NCBI GenBank assembly: GCA_030145625.1
Contig: JAQYVF010000021.1
Span: 1 to 60,737, forward strand
From: Desulfocapsa sp.
Lineage (GTDB): Bacteria; Desulfobacterota; Desulfobulbia; Desulfobulbales; Desulfocapsaceae
DNA length: 60,737 nt
Direction: 5' to 3'
Part shown: positions 8,832-18,033 of the stretch, piece after piece
Layout of the letters: each line of letters starts with the position of its first letter
Position numbering within the stretch: position 1 is the stretch's first letter
Notes under the pieces: model-generated
The model's database searches: none
Told to the model about the DNA's origin: nothing
Seen by the model: only the letters and a program-made list of their open reading frames with translations
Translations under genes and position numbers: made by a program

Positions 8832-9800
8832 ATGAACAAGTTGTTTGGAGTAATGTCGGCAATCTGCCTGAGTACGGTCATGACCTTTGCCTCAGCTGGT
8901 GATTCGTATGCAAAAAAGCGTATCGTCTTTGGTGGTGGTCCAGCCGGTGGTACTTTTCAGGTTGTAGCCAATGCCATTCAGGTTTACAAACCTGTCAAAG
9001 AAATAACTGACTTCAAAGTCAAAGCCCAATCTTCGGCAGGCTCTGTTGAAAACCTGCGTAAGGTTAATGCAGGCAAAATGGATTTTGGTGTTGTTTACTC
9101 AGGGCATGTCTACCTGGGAGCCAACGGCCTGATGAAAAACGATACCAAAAAATACGAAAACGTCCTGGCCGTTTCCTATCTTTACGGTGCTCCTGCTCAA
9201 CTTGTTGTCCGCAAAGACTCCGGGATCAAATCTGTTAAAGATCTCGAAGGCAAAAAAGTCGGTGTCGGCAATGCCGGCTCCGGTGCATTTGCCAACTGTG
9301 AACTCTTCTTCAGCCACATGGGCGTCTGGGACAAAATAGAACGGAATGCCATGGGCTACAACGATGCCGCAGCAGCATTCGGCAACAATCAACTTGATGC
9401 TTTCTGGCTCTTCACCGCCTTCCCTTCAGGAGCCGTTATCATGGCGGCCCAGACCAATGATATCGCCATGGTCGACCTTGAATCCGATGCCATTTCATCA
9501 GGGTTCTATGAAAAATACCCCTACTTCTCCAAACTCAGCGTCCCAGCCGGTACCTACAAAGGTGTTGATACAGCGACCCCTTCCTTTCAGGACTCGGCCC
9601 TGTGGGTAGCCAACAAAGATGTGCCTGAAGATGTAGTCTATAAACTGCTCTCCGTCATCTATACCGACGAAGGACTGGCCCATATGGTTGGCCAGAAAAA
9701 GACCTTTAAAGAGATGTCCATCAAAAACGGTGTCAACGGCATCGTAACTCCAATGCATCCAGGTGCCATTAAATTCTGGAAAGAAAAAGGTATTCTGTAA
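8832..9800 (+). CDS. TAXI-family TRAP transporter substrate-binding protein
   Basis: A 322-residue periplasmic binding protein. Residues 1-27 are a signal peptide (MNKLFGVMSAICLSTVMTFA, cleavage near SYA-KKR). The mature start RIVFGGGPAGGTFQVVANAI, the segment QSSAGSVENLRKVNAGKMDFGVV and the LEGKKVGVGNAGSGA region are typical of the TAXI group, whose members feed glutamate, 2-oxoglutarate or other organic acids to a fused TRAP permease. AAGGAG lies 8 nt before the ATG. The permease follows 155 nt later, with two strong hairpins between, which would favour more binding protein than permease. The ligand is unknown. Confidence 0.92.
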   Translation: MNKLFGVMSAICLSTVMTFASAGDSYAKKRIVFGGGPAGGTFQVVANAIQVYKPVKEITDFKVKAQSSAGSVENLRKVNAGKMDFGVVYSGHVYLGANGLMKNDTKKYENVLAVSYLYGAPAQLVVRKDSGIKSVKDLEGKKVGVGNAGSGAFANCELFFSHMGVWDKIERNAMGYNDAAAAFGNNQLDAFWLFTAFPSGAVIMAAQTNDIAMVDLESDAISSGFYEKYPYFSKLSVPAGTYKGVDTATPSFQDSALWVANKDVPEDVVYKLLSVIYTDEGLAHMVGQKKTFKEMSIKNGVNGIVTPMHPGAIKFWKEKGIL

Positions 9801-9815
9801 TTTCATCTTTCATGA

Positions 9816-9860
9816 TTCCAGCAAGCGGCAGGGCAATACCCACCCTGTCGCTTGCTGGAA
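9816..9860 (+). terminator. First of two tandem hairpins between TRAP genes
   Basis: TTCCAGCAAGCGGCAGGG (9816-9833) pairs with CCCTGTCGCTTGCTGGAA (9843-9860): an 18-bp stem with a single G-U, and a 9-nt loop. No T-run follows. It starts 15 nt after the binding-protein stop and probably protects that mRNA end or partly stops transcription. Confidence 0.65.
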
Positions 9861-9865
9861 ATGAG

Positions 9866-9914
9866 GCACGGAACAGAGAAGAGAGTGCGTTGTCCCCTCT
9901 TCCCTGTTCCGTGC
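9866..9914 (+). terminator. Second of two tandem hairpins between TRAP genes
   Basis: GCACGGAACAGAGAAGAG (9866-9883) faces CTCTTCCCTGTTCCGTGC (9897-9914): 17 of 18 positions pair, with a 13-nt loop. It begins only 5 nt after the first hairpin and ends 41 nt before the permease start. A pair of stable stem-loops of unrelated sequence in one spacer suggests an expression-ratio device. Confidence 0.6.
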
Positions 9915-9955
9915 TCCATATTCTTTTACAATCACACCATAGATGAGGTCTCCCT

Positions 9956-11680
9956 TTGTATGATGAGTTAAAACGATTTGAGCAGATACTCTTCGATGTC
10001 TGCGCCATCGGCCTGCTATTTTTTTACTCCTATGCCGCAGTCATCTCCCCAGCAGCAACCCAGTACCATCGTGGAATATATGTCATCATCACCTATGTTC
10101 TAGTCTTCCTCCTCTACCGCTCAAAAACTATAATAGGACGGGTGGTTGACTACATCTTTATCATCCTTTCAATTCTCAGCATCAGCTACTGGATCTATAA
10201 TTTTGAGGCCATCAACTACCGGACAGGGGCAGAGACACCACTGGACATGGGTATAGCCGTTGTCGGCGTTCTCCTAGGTATTGAGCTTGCCCGACGGGTG
10301 GTAGGCAACGTCTTTGTCATTATCGGTGTTATCATGCTCAGTTACGGTGTTTATGGTGATTACATGCCAGACCTGGTCTCCCACGCCGGAGACACCTTTC
10401 CCTCCCTCTGTACCTCTATTTTTTATAAGAGCGATGGAATTTTCGGGATCATGGCCAACGTCCTTGCCACCTATATCCTTCTCTTTGTCCTCTTCGGTGC
10501 CTTTCTTGAAAAATGTGGGGCCCAGAAATTCTTCATAGACTTTCCCCTGGCAGCAGTGGGGCACAAAATCGGAGGACCGGCCAAGGTTGCAGTCATTGCC
10601 TCCGGCCTCTTTGGTTCCATCTCCGGCAGTGCAATTGCCAATACCGTCTCCACCGGAGCCTTCACCATTCCCATGATGAAAAAAGCTGGCTTCAAGCCCC
10701 ATATTGCCGGAGGAATTGAACCTGCGGCCTCCATCGGTGGTATGTTCATGCCTCCGATCATGGGAGCCGGTGGCTTTATCATGGCCGAGCTCACCGGCCT
10801 TCCCTACTCCCGTATCATGCTGGTGGCCCTTTTTCCTGCCATCATGTACTTTTTCTCCGTCTTTGTTATGGTCCACTACGAGGCAAAAAAGAACAACATT
10901 GTCGGAGAAAAATCAGAACGCAACGCCTGGGAAATATTCAAAGCCGAGTGGTATTATACCATTCCTCTTATCATAATCACCATCTTCATGCTCTATGGCT
11001 ACTCTCCAGGCTACTCGGCAATCCTCGGACTTGCTTCCTGTATCGTGATTTCCTGGTTTCGCAAAGAGACCCGTATCGGCCCCAAGGAGTTTCTTGAAGC
11101 TGCCAGATCAGGAGCCGAATCCAGTCTCAAAATAGGGGCTACTGTGGGTGTCATCGGTATCATCATCGGTGTACTTACCTTCAGCGGACTGGTCCTTACC
11201 TTTGCCGACATTGTTATTGAACTTGCAGGCGGTTCACTTGTCATGACCATACTACTCATCGCCCTCGCTTCTCTAGTACTGGGGATGGGTGTTCCGGTCA
11301 CCGCTGCCTACCTGATTACTGCAGTGGTTGCAGTCCCGGCATTGATTCACCTTGGGGTGAATGAACTCGCCGCTCATATGATCGTTTACTGGCTTTCTCA
11401 GGATTCAAACATTACGCCTCCAGTCTGTATTGCCGCTTTTGCCGGTGCAACGATTGCCAAGGCCAATATGTGGAAAACTGCCTTTTCCGCCTTCAAATTC
11501 GCCAAATTCCTCTACCTGGGTCCTTTCCTTTTCGGTTTTGTGCCGGGATTTTCTCTCACCGGGACCCCAGCAGATATCATTAAGACCTTTATTCTTATTA
11601 TTTTTGGTACCTGGCTCTATTCTTACCTCCTCAGCGGTATCTGGCTGAAATCAATTTTCAGCAGAAAACAGGCTGCATAA
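9956..11680 (+). CDS. TRAP transporter fused permease (DctQM type, TAXI partner)
   Basis: A 574-residue inner-membrane protein in which the small (DctQ) and large (DctM) TRAP subunits are fused, as usual for TAXI systems. About four N-terminal membrane segments (residues 10-120) are followed by the large subunit with GSISGSAIANTVSTGAFTIP, EPAASIGGMFMPPIMGAGGFIMAE (split over two segments) and VPVTAAYLI. It imports organic acids with sodium or protons, using ligand from the preceding binding protein. I chose the TTG at 9956 because GATGAGG lies 8 nt before it and no ATG or GTG in frame lies nearer that site. Start codon is the least certain point. Confidence 0.92.
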   Translation: MYDELKRFEQILFDVCAIGLLFFYSYAAVISPAATQYHRGIYVIITYVLVFLLYRSKTIIGRVVDYIFIILSILSISYWIYNFEAINYRTGAETPLDMGIAVVGVLLGIELARRVVGNVFVIIGVIMLSYGVYGDYMPDLVSHAGDTFPSLCTSIFYKSDGIFGIMANVLATYILLFVLFGAFLEKCGAQKFFIDFPLAAVGHKIGGPAKVAVIASGLFGSISGSAIANTVSTGAFTIPMMKKAGFKPHIAGGIEPAASIGGMFMPPIMGAGGFIMAELTGLPYSRIMLVALFPAIMYFFSVFVMVHYEAKKNNIVGEKSERNAWEIFKAEWYYTIPLIIITIFMLYGYSPGYSAILGLASCIVISWFRKETRIGPKEFLEAARSGAESSLKIGATVGVIGIIIGVLTFSGLVLTFADIVIELAGGSLVMTILLIALASLVLGMGVPVTAAYLITAVVAVPALIHLGVNELAAHMIVYWLSQDSNITPPVCIAAFAGATIAKANMWKTAFSAFKFAKFLYLGPFLFGFVPGFSLTGTPADIIKTFILIIFGTWLYSYLLSGIWLKSIFSRKQAA

Positions 11681-11688
11681 TGCTCAAA

Positions 11689-11726
11689 GGTGAGCAGGGA
11701 ATTACATTATATATTCCCTGCTCACC
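11689..11726 (+). terminator. Hairpin after the TRAP permease
   Basis: GGTGAGCAGGGAAT (11689-11702) pairs perfectly with ATTCCCTGCTCACC (11713-11726) across a 10-nt loop, 8 nt after the permease stop. No clear T-run follows. Confidence 0.65.
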
Positions 11727-12223
11727 TCACCTCCCTGCCCTTTGAACAAAAAAATCTCCACATGAACCCACAATAAAAAAAGCACACGACAGATCGCTTA
11801 TATTCTCCCACCACATTTTTGTTGTTCCAGTTCCAAAAAACCTACCCCCGCCAGGACAATAGCGGTTTAAGATTATCATCCAGCAGTCCATCACAGATAA
11901 ACCTCATTGACTCACACCTTGAAATACAAAAGAAAATCATCCAAAATACTTCGTTAGTAACGAACTGATTAGATGAATTTATTTTTTCCGATCTTGAAAA
12001 AAACTCTCTAAACTCCACCGCAATGTTTCATACCCTTTTTTCCATAAATGTATTACTTAAATGAGCTCCGACCCTCTTATGAGGACGTAACTTAAATTCT
12101 GCTGCGATCTCCCACCAAGAAGATACGGAATTAACTGTTCCGCAACACCACAGAGAAGCAGTTATACTCCGATGTTTTACACGATTGCTGCATATACCTG
12201 AATAGCTCTCAACAGGAAGAATC
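11727..12223. other. Spacer before the RND exporter operon
   Basis: About 500 nt, AT-rich, with no credible gene. It contains a 15-bp palindrome at 11950-11964 (separate entry). A 113-codon minus-strand frame at 12028-12369 overlaps the start of the exporter gene and has no family features, so I left it out. Confidence 0.5.
11950..11964. promoter_or_regulatory. Possible operator upstream of the RND exporter operon
   Basis: TTCGTTAGTAACGAA is a perfect palindrome (7-bp arms around a central G), 260 nt before the exporter ATG. Its size fits a dimeric repressor such as a TetR-type protein, which often controls exporters, but no regulator gene is next to it. Confidence 0.35.
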
Positions 12224-14506
12224 ATGAAGCGAATAGAAAACTGGGTAGGCCAATTAGTGATCAAATATCGTTGGCTGTTTATTCTAGGCCTGCTGGCTAT
12301 TGCTCTGATGTCTGCAAGCGGCATGCGTTTTCTTACATTCTCCAATAACTCTCGCATGTACTTCTCCAAAGATAACCCCCAACTTCAAGCCCTGGAAGCC
12401 CTGGAACAGACATATACCAGGGTCGAAAATGTCCTGTTTATCATCGCCCCAAAATCAGGCAATGTATTTGAACCTCAAACTCTTGCAGCCCTGGAATTTC
12501 TCACTGAAGAATCATGGAAGATACCCTTTTCAAGCCGGGTGAATTCGCTGAGCAATTATCAACATACCCGTGCACTTGCAGATGACCTTATCGTTGAAGA
12601 TCTTATCCGAAATGCAAACGCACTTACCAATAAGGAGATAGGGGACATAAAGGCTGTTGCCCTTGCAGAACCCATGCTCCTCAACAGCATGATTGCCAAA
12701 GATGGAAGTGTCACCGCCGTCAATATCAATATTATCAAACCGGAGGATAGCAGCTACGAAACCAAAAAAGTCAGTACTGCTGCTGTCCAATTGAAAAAGA
12801 CAATGGAAGACACCTATCCGTTTCTCGACATCTACCTCTCTGGAGGAGTGATGATAGACAGTGCCTTTGGGGAAGCGCCGGTAAGGGATATGCGAGCCCT
12901 TATTCCTCTCATGTTTACCCTTCTGCTGGGTCTCCTTGTTGTTTCACTGCGTTCAGTAATGGCCACCTCATGCACCCTCCTGGTTATTATCCTCTCAGCA
13001 TCCACCGGACTAGGGCTTGCCGGTTGGTTGGGAATTGCTCTCACACCCGCCTCCGCTAATGCACCCGTGATTATCCTTACCTTGGCTGTTGCGGATTCCA
13101 TTCATATCCTGGTCACCATGTTTCATCAAATGCGCCAAGGCACAAATCGCCACAACGCCATCCGGGAATCCATCCGCATCAATTTCCAGCCTGTCCTTGT
13201 CACCAGTGTGACCACAGCCATTGGTTTCCTGACCATGAATTTTTCAGACGCTCCTCCCTTTCGTGATCTTGGTAATATTGTAGCAATGGGTGTCTTATCC
13301 GCCTTCATCTACTCCGTCTTCTTCTTGCCTGCCCTTGCTGCCGTTCTTCCTTTGACAACAAAACAAGACAATCACAGCCAGAGCCATCTCTTTGTCCGGC
13401 TAGCTGATTTTGTTATTACCTGGCGCTCTCCTGTCTTCTGGTCCATGCTCATCCTCATCATTCTCAGCACTACCGGAATATCAAAGATACGACTCAATGA
13501 TGAATTCATCAAATATTTTGACCGAAGTTATGATTTCCGCGTGGCATCCGACTTTTCAGCCGAACATCTCACCGGCCTGGAGATCATAGACTGGGCCCTG
13601 GAGTCCGGTGAAGAAGGAGGAATCAACGAGCCTGAATACCTGAAAACAGTTGATGCCTTTGCCCAGTGGTTTCGCTCTCAGCCGGAAGTAAGACATGTCT
13701 ACACCTTCACCGATATCATGAAACGCCTGAATCAAAACATGCATGGCGATGACCCTGCCTGGTATCGCCTCCCGGAAGAGAGGGATCTTGCCGCCCAATA
13801 CCTGCTCCTTTACGAGATGAACCTGCCCTTTGGGCTGGACCTCAACAACCGCATCAATCTTGACAAATCAGCCACCAGAATGACCGTCTCCATCCCTAAT
13901 ATCGGCACTGCCGGAGTACTTGACCTGGAACGGCGTGGTCGAAAATGGCTCGAAGACAATGCACCATCAATGAGCACCTATGGATCCGGGCTTTCCATCA
14001 TATTCTCCTACATATCGGCCAGGAATATCCGTTCCATGCTCAAAGGCTCTGTCATTGCCCTTTTCCTTATCTCCCTGATTATGATTATTGTCCTGAAAGA
14101 CCTCAAACTCGGAACACTCAGCCTACTGCCGAATCTTTGTCCTGCTTTCATGGCCTTTGGCATCTGGGGATTTTTTGTGGGTCAAGTAGGACTCGCTGTG
14201 TCAGTACTAATTGCCATGACCCTTGGGATAGTGGTCGATGATACCGTCCATTTTCTCACTAAATACCAAAGGGGTCGCAAAGAACATGGGATGAATTCGG
14301 AAGAAGCAGTCCGCTATGCCTTCAAAACTGTGGGATCTGCCATGTGGATCACCACCATAGCCCTGGCGGCTGGGTTCACGATTCTCTCTTTTTCCGGATT
14401 TCAGATCAACTCCCATATGGGGTCGATGACAGCCTTAACCATAAGTCTTGCCCTGCTGCTGGATTTTTTCTTTTTACCAGCCCTGCTCTTAAAACTGGAC
14501 CAATAA
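12224..14506 (+). CDS. RND/MMPL-type exporter
   Basis: A 760-residue inner-membrane exporter of the RND superfamily, in the shorter MMPL-like form. One N-terminal segment (15-35) and a periplasmic domain are followed by a five- to six-helix block (about 225-375), a second periplasmic domain, and a second block (about 615-755). Both blocks carry the proton-relay type motif: LAVADSIHILVTMFHQMR near 290 and VVDDTVHFLTKYQRG near 670. AGGAAGAATC precedes the ATG. The next two genes encode a LolA-like periplasmic carrier and an outer-membrane protein, so this is probably an envelope lipid or lipoprotein export operon. The cargo is unknown. Confidence 0.88.
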   Translation: MKRIENWVGQLVIKYRWLFILGLLAIALMSASGMRFLTFSNNSRMYFSKDNPQLQALEALEQTYTRVENVLFIIAPKSGNVFEPQTLAALEFLTEESWKIPFSSRVNSLSNYQHTRALADDLIVEDLIRNANALTNKEIGDIKAVALAEPMLLNSMIAKDGSVTAVNINIIKPEDSSYETKKVSTAAVQLKKTMEDTYPFLDIYLSGGVMIDSAFGEAPVRDMRALIPLMFTLLLGLLVVSLRSVMATSCTLLVIILSASTGLGLAGWLGIALTPASANAPVIILTLAVADSIHILVTMFHQMRQGTNRHNAIRESIRINFQPVLVTSVTTAIGFLTMNFSDAPPFRDLGNIVAMGVLSAFIYSVFFLPALAAVLPLTTKQDNHSQSHLFVRLADFVITWRSPVFWSMLILIILSTTGISKIRLNDEFIKYFDRSYDFRVASDFSAEHLTGLEIIDWALESGEEGGINEPEYLKTVDAFAQWFRSQPEVRHVYTFTDIMKRLNQNMHGDDPAWYRLPEERDLAAQYLLLYEMNLPFGLDLNNRINLDKSATRMTVSIPNIGTAGVLDLERRGRKWLEDNAPSMSTYGSGLSIIFSYISARNIRSMLKGSVIALFLISLIMIIVLKDLKLGTLSLLPNLCPAFMAFGIWGFFVGQVGLAVSVLIAMTLGIVVDDTVHFLTKYQRGRKEHGMNSEEAVRYAFKTVGSAMWITTIALAAGFTILSFSGFQINSHMGSMTALTISLALLLDFFFLPALLLKLDQ

Positions 14507-14548
14507 CTTATCTCCCTTTAGCCAATACGTTTACCTGGAGTCCGACAG

Positions 14549-15340
14549 ATGAAAACATCGCTCATAATCCTTTTCTTTTGCGTAACAGCCCTCATGAGTT
14601 CCCATGCATTTTCGGAAACAGCTGAAGAAAAAGGCCTGGCCATTGCCATTGAAGCCGATCTCAGGGATAAAGGATTTTTTGATTACACAGCAGATATGGA
14701 GATGATCCTGAAAAACAAACACGGTAAAGAGAGTAAACGCTCCATCCGCATCAAGACCCTTGAGGTAGCAGACGATGGTGACAAAAGTCTTTCTATCTTT
14801 GACACCCCAAGAGACGTAAAAGGAACTGCATTTCTCACCTTTTCCCATAAGATTGGCGATGATGATCAGTGGCTCTATCTTCCTGCCCTGAAACGGGTAA
14901 AACGGATCAATTCCCGCAACAAATCCGGATCCTTTATGGGAAGTGAATTTGCCTATGAAGACATTGCCAGTCAGGAAGTGGAAAAATACACCTATAAACA
15001 CCTGAGAGAAGAACAGTACCAGGGCCAGGACTGTTTAGTCGGAGAAAGCTACCCGGTAGACCAGAAGAATTCCGGATATACCAAACGCATAACATGGACC
15101 GACAAAAAGGAATACCGTGTCCTCAAAATGGAATATTACGATCGTAAACAGAGCCTGCTCAAGACCCTTATCACTGAAGATCATCAGCAATATCTGAACA
15201 AATACTGGCGGCCTGGTATGATGCACATGGTGAATCACCAAACCGGAAAATCCACCACCCTGCTCTGGAAGAACTATCAGTTCCACACAGGACTCACAGA
15301 CAAGGATTTCAACAGTACCAGCTTGAAACGTGCTAGATAA
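14549..15340 (+). CDS. Outer-membrane lipoprotein-sorting (LolA-like) protein
   Basis: A 263-residue periplasmic protein with a signal peptide (MKTSLIILFFCVTALMSSHA, cleavage near FSE). The mature part resembles the LolA/LolB-fold family annotated as outer membrane lipoprotein-sorting protein: FFDYTADMEMILKNKHGKES, KGTAFLTFSHKIGDDDQWLY, LPALKRVKRINSRNKSGSFM, and GSEFAYEDIA. These are usually found next to MMPL-type exporters rather than in the LolCDE system. It follows the exporter by 42 nt with TGGAGTCCGACAG before the ATG, and overlaps the next gene. It probably binds an acyl chain in transit to the outer membrane. Confidence 0.85.
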   Translation: MKTSLIILFFCVTALMSSHAFSETAEEKGLAIAIEADLRDKGFFDYTADMEMILKNKHGKESKRSIRIKTLEVADDGDKSLSIFDTPRDVKGTAFLTFSHKIGDDDQWLYLPALKRVKRINSRNKSGSFMGSEFAYEDIASQEVEKYTYKHLREEQYQGQDCLVGESYPVDQKNSGYTKRITWTDKKEYRVLKMEYYDRKQSLLKTLITEDHQQYLNKYWRPGMMHMVNHQTGKSTTLLWKNYQFHTGLTDKDFNSTSLKRAR

Positions 15341-16577
15341 TACACATCCCAATATACATTCGCCCTTTCACTCCCTGCTCAGGCAATTCCTGCAGACACT
15401 CCTTTTCTGCACTTTTGCGACCTTCTTTCCTGCCTTGAACGTAATGGGCCTGGAAATGGATGGCGACCTCTCTTTACAGGGACGCCTCTTTCTCCAGGAC
15501 GGAGCCTTTTCCGGTCAGGAAGATGCCTCAGCCTCAATGGCCGCCAACCTCGACATCTATCATGACTTCACGTCCGACTTCAGTCTCACCCTGGCTGCCT
15601 TTTATCGTCTTGATTCTTCAGACAGTGCACGCAGCCATGGCGATCTGCGGGAAGCAAACCTACTCTATCTTGCTGAAAACTGGCAACTCAGCGTAGGCCT
15701 TGGCCGGGTATTTTGGGGAGCAACCGAATTTGTCCATCTCGTGGATATCATCAATCAAACCGATCAGGTTGAATCCCTGGACGGTGAAGAAAAACTGGGC
15801 CAACCCATGGTCCATCTTGTTATTCCAAAAGAGTGGGGAACCATGGAGGGCTTTCTCATGCCCTGGTTCAGAGAGCGTACCTTTCCAGGTGAAAATGGTA
15901 GGTTCCGCTCACCGCTCCCGGTAGACACGGATCATCCGGTGTACGAAAGCAGCAGTGAAGAGCATCACCTGGACCTGGCCCTGCGTTACAGCACCTCCCT
16001 TGCCAATAGTGATATCGGTCTTTACTACTTTAATGGCACAGCCCGCGACCCTGTCCTGCTTTTCTCATTCAACCAGGCAGGGGAACCTCTTCTCTCGCCC
16101 TATTACGAACAGATCGGCCAGTCCGGGCTTGACCTGCAACTGGTAGCAGGGGAATGGCTGTTCAAAGGAGAAGCCCTCTACCGGATCGGACAGAGCCGCT
16201 CCTTTGCCGCCACTACCTTTGGCTTTGAGTATACCCTGCCGGGACTGGGCGATTCCCTGATGGATCTCGGCCTGATCGCTGAATACGTCTACGATGATCG
16301 CGATAACGGCTGGCTCCCCACTATCTATGACAATGACCTCATGGGCGGACTGCGTCTTTCCGTTAATGACATGGATGATTCGACCATCCTTCTTGGAGTA
16401 ATCAAAGATCTCAACTATTCTTCGACCATCATCGGCCTCGAAGCAAGCCGCCGCCTGGGCGACAACATCCGCCTCAACCTGGACGCATCCTTCTTTCTCG
16501 ACATCTCCCCTCAAGATCCGGCATACAGCCTGGCCAGAGACGACTTCTTTAGTCTAGAACTGATCTGGTATTTTTAG
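15330..16577 (+). CDS. Outer-membrane beta-barrel protein of the exporter operon
   Basis: A 415-residue protein with a hydrophobic N-terminal stretch (SLLRQFLQTLLFCTFATFF) that acts as signal peptide after a 13-residue leader. The mature part alternates short polar and aromatic strands and ends in LELIWYF, the terminal aromatic typical of outer-membrane barrels. The GTG start at 15330 overlaps the previous gene by 11 nt, indicating translational coupling; the first ATG lies beyond the signal core. Similar barrel proteins (DUF1302-like or alginate-export-like) accompany MMPL exporters and LolA-like proteins in other genomes. I cannot assign the family more exactly. Confidence 0.75.
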   Translation: MLDNTHPNIHSPFHSLLRQFLQTLLFCTFATFFPALNVMGLEMDGDLSLQGRLFLQDGAFSGQEDASASMAANLDIYHDFTSDFSLTLAAFYRLDSSDSARSHGDLREANLLYLAENWQLSVGLGRVFWGATEFVHLVDIINQTDQVESLDGEEKLGQPMVHLVIPKEWGTMEGFLMPWFRERTFPGENGRFRSPLPVDTDHPVYESSSEEHHLDLALRYSTSLANSDIGLYYFNGTARDPVLLFSFNQAGEPLLSPYYEQIGQSGLDLQLVAGEWLFKGEALYRIGQSRSFAATTFGFEYTLPGLGDSLMDLGLIAEYVYDDRDNGWLPTIYDNDLMGGLRLSVNDMDDSTILLGVIKDLNYSSTIIGLEASRRLGDNIRLNLDASFFLDISPQDPAYSLARDDFFSLELIWYF

Positions 16578-16703
16578 TCTCCGTTTCTCCCAAAGGGCCT
16601 CAGCCAAGTATTCCTTAAAGAATCTTTCTTCTTTCCGCTTGTATCTTTTACGAGGGAGGACTATAAGGCCATTTTCGCTAACTTTTTCACAGAGTGCCGG
16701 GAC

Positions 16704-17600
16704 ATGGAAAAAAACAGGGGACTATTGGCCGCATTGGGAGCATTTGTTATGTGGGGACTGCTCCCCCTCTACTGGAAGGCCCTCTCCTCTGCCATTCCCA
16801 TCGAGATCCTCTGTCATCGGATTACCTGGTCTACACTTGTGACCATACTTCTCCTGATTTTCTGGAAAAGAACAGGTACACTGCTCAATGCCTTGAGAAA
16901 GAAAAAAATCGTTCTCCTTTTTCTTCTCACCTCACTACTCCTATCCACAAACTGGCTGATCTATATCTGGGCAGTAAACAGCGATTATATCGTCGAAACC
17001 AGCCTCGGCTACTACATTAATCCCTTGATTAATGTCCTGTTTGGCACACTCTTTCTCAAGGAACGCTTGCGCACTCCCCAGTGGGCTGCCATAATTCTGG
17101 CTGCTATCGGTGTCTGTTACCTAACTTTTATCTATGGCCAATTTCCCTGGATTGCTCTTGTTCTGGCCATAACCTTTGGGCTGTACGGACTCCTGCGCAA
17201 AATCGCTCCCCTTCCCTCCCTGGAAGGCCTCTGTCTGGAAACCACTATTCTCTGTCTCCCTGCACTCCTTGTTCTTCTCTACCTAGGAAACCATGGCGAG
17301 CTGGCATTTACAGAGCAGAACGGAACCATCCGATTCCTGTTCGTGGCCGCCGGAATCGTCACATCCCTGCCACTGATTTTATTTGGTTATGCGGCTCAGA
17401 AACTTCCGCTTTCAACCCTTGGGATTATCCAGTATCTGGCCCCGACACTACAGCTCTGTATCGGTATCTTTGTCTACAAAGAACCATTCCCACAGGAACA
17501 GATGATAGGCTTTGCTCTGGTCTGGTGCGGCCTGGCAATCTATGGTATGGAAGGAATTATGATTCAGATAGGAAGAAAAAAGGCCAGGCTTGATGCCTAG
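16704..17600 (+). CDS. rarD: EamA-family permease RarD
   Basis: A 298-residue inner-membrane protein with about ten hydrophobic segments (two EamA halves). The start MEKNRGLLAALGAFVMWGLLPLYWKAL and the segment ILCHRITWS are hallmarks of RarD (chloramphenicol-sensitive protein), a drug/metabolite superfamily carrier of unknown natural substrate. It stands alone, 126 nt after the exporter operon. CGGGAC sits immediately before the ATG, a weak site. The minus-strand terminator of the next gene lies inside its last codons. Confidence 0.88.
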   Translation: MEKNRGLLAALGAFVMWGLLPLYWKALSSAIPIEILCHRITWSTLVTILLLIFWKRTGTLLNALRKKKIVLLFLLTSLLLSTNWLIYIWAVNSDYIVETSLGYYINPLINVLFGTLFLKERLRTPQWAAIILAAIGVCYLTFIYGQFPWIALVLAITFGLYGLLRKIAPLPSLEGLCLETTILCLPALLVLLYLGNHGELAFTEQNGTIRFLFVAAGIVTSLPLILFGYAAQKLPLSTLGIIQYLAPTLQLCIGIFVYKEPFPQEQMIGFALVWCGLAIYGMEGIMIQIGRKKARLDA

Positions 17601-17611
17601 GAGCCTGGCCT
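17576..17611 (-). terminator. Intrinsic terminator of the zinc-ribbon gene, inside rarD end
   Basis: On the minus strand AGGCCAGGCT (17611-17602) pairs perfectly with AGCCTGGCCT (17590-17581) and is followed by TTTTTTC. It lies 19 nt after the stop of the minus-strand gene and overlaps the last codons of the converging rarD. Confidence 0.8.
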
Positions 17612-17629
17612 AGAATAGGGCAAGAATGG

Positions 17630-18022
17630 TCAGGAAGCTAACCATTCCTCAACCTCAGGACTGAGGTAAACATTGTCAAGGAGTTTAGCTGCCCAAGCCT
17701 CACCTTCATCTTTCAAAAGTCTGCACAGCCGTACAGCAGTAACCTGAAGTACCGGAAGATCACTCCAGATCACCTCTTTCAGGTAATGCATCTCCAGCGG
17801 TTTCAGCTTACCGGTTTCCACAATATCCTTGCAGCCGTCACAGAGAAACAGGGTGTGCTCTTCACTGGGAAGCTCAGGAACAGGCGCTATCTCAATGGAA
17901 TGAAGCGTCCCATGGGTATGGGAACATAATTCGCACTTTGCCCCTGAACGACGCACCAGGGTTTTACCAAGATAGGATAATTGTTCCAGACGCTGCTGAT
18001 GTTTTTCGTGGCCTCGAGACAT
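17630..18022 (-). CDS. PhnA-like zinc-ribbon protein
   Basis: A 130-residue cytoplasmic protein starting MSRGHEKHQQRLEQLSYLGK, followed by RRSGAKCELC and FLCDGCKDIV, a zinc-ribbon arrangement like the N-terminal domain of PhnA-type proteins. Despite the old name, such proteins are not known to act on phosphonates. The rest is helical and unassigned (DLPVLQVTAVRLCRLLKDEGEAW). A GTG at 18037 is possible, but GAGGGAAAA spaced before the ATG at 18022 supports the shorter form. It follows the Arg-rich gene within a few bases, so the two are likely cotranscribed, and it ends at a clear intrinsic terminator. Confidence 0.75.
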   Translation of the reverse strand: MSRGHEKHQQRLEQLSYLGKTLVRRSGAKCELCSHTHGTLHSIEIAPVPELPSEEHTLFLCDGCKDIVETGKLKPLEMHYLKEVIWSDLPVLQVTAVRLCRLLKDEGEAWAAKLLDNVYLSPEVEEWLAS

Positions 18023-18033
18023 CTTTTTCCCTC

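Noticed and set aside
10274-10876. 200-codon open frame on the minus strand rich in His, Gly and Asp
   Set aside because: It mirrors the membrane-protein codons of the TRAP permease; the odd composition is explained by antisense of hydrophobic codons.
12028-12369. 113-codon minus-strand frame upstream of the RND exporter
   Set aside because: It runs into the exporter start antisense, lacks a ribosome site and shows no family feature.
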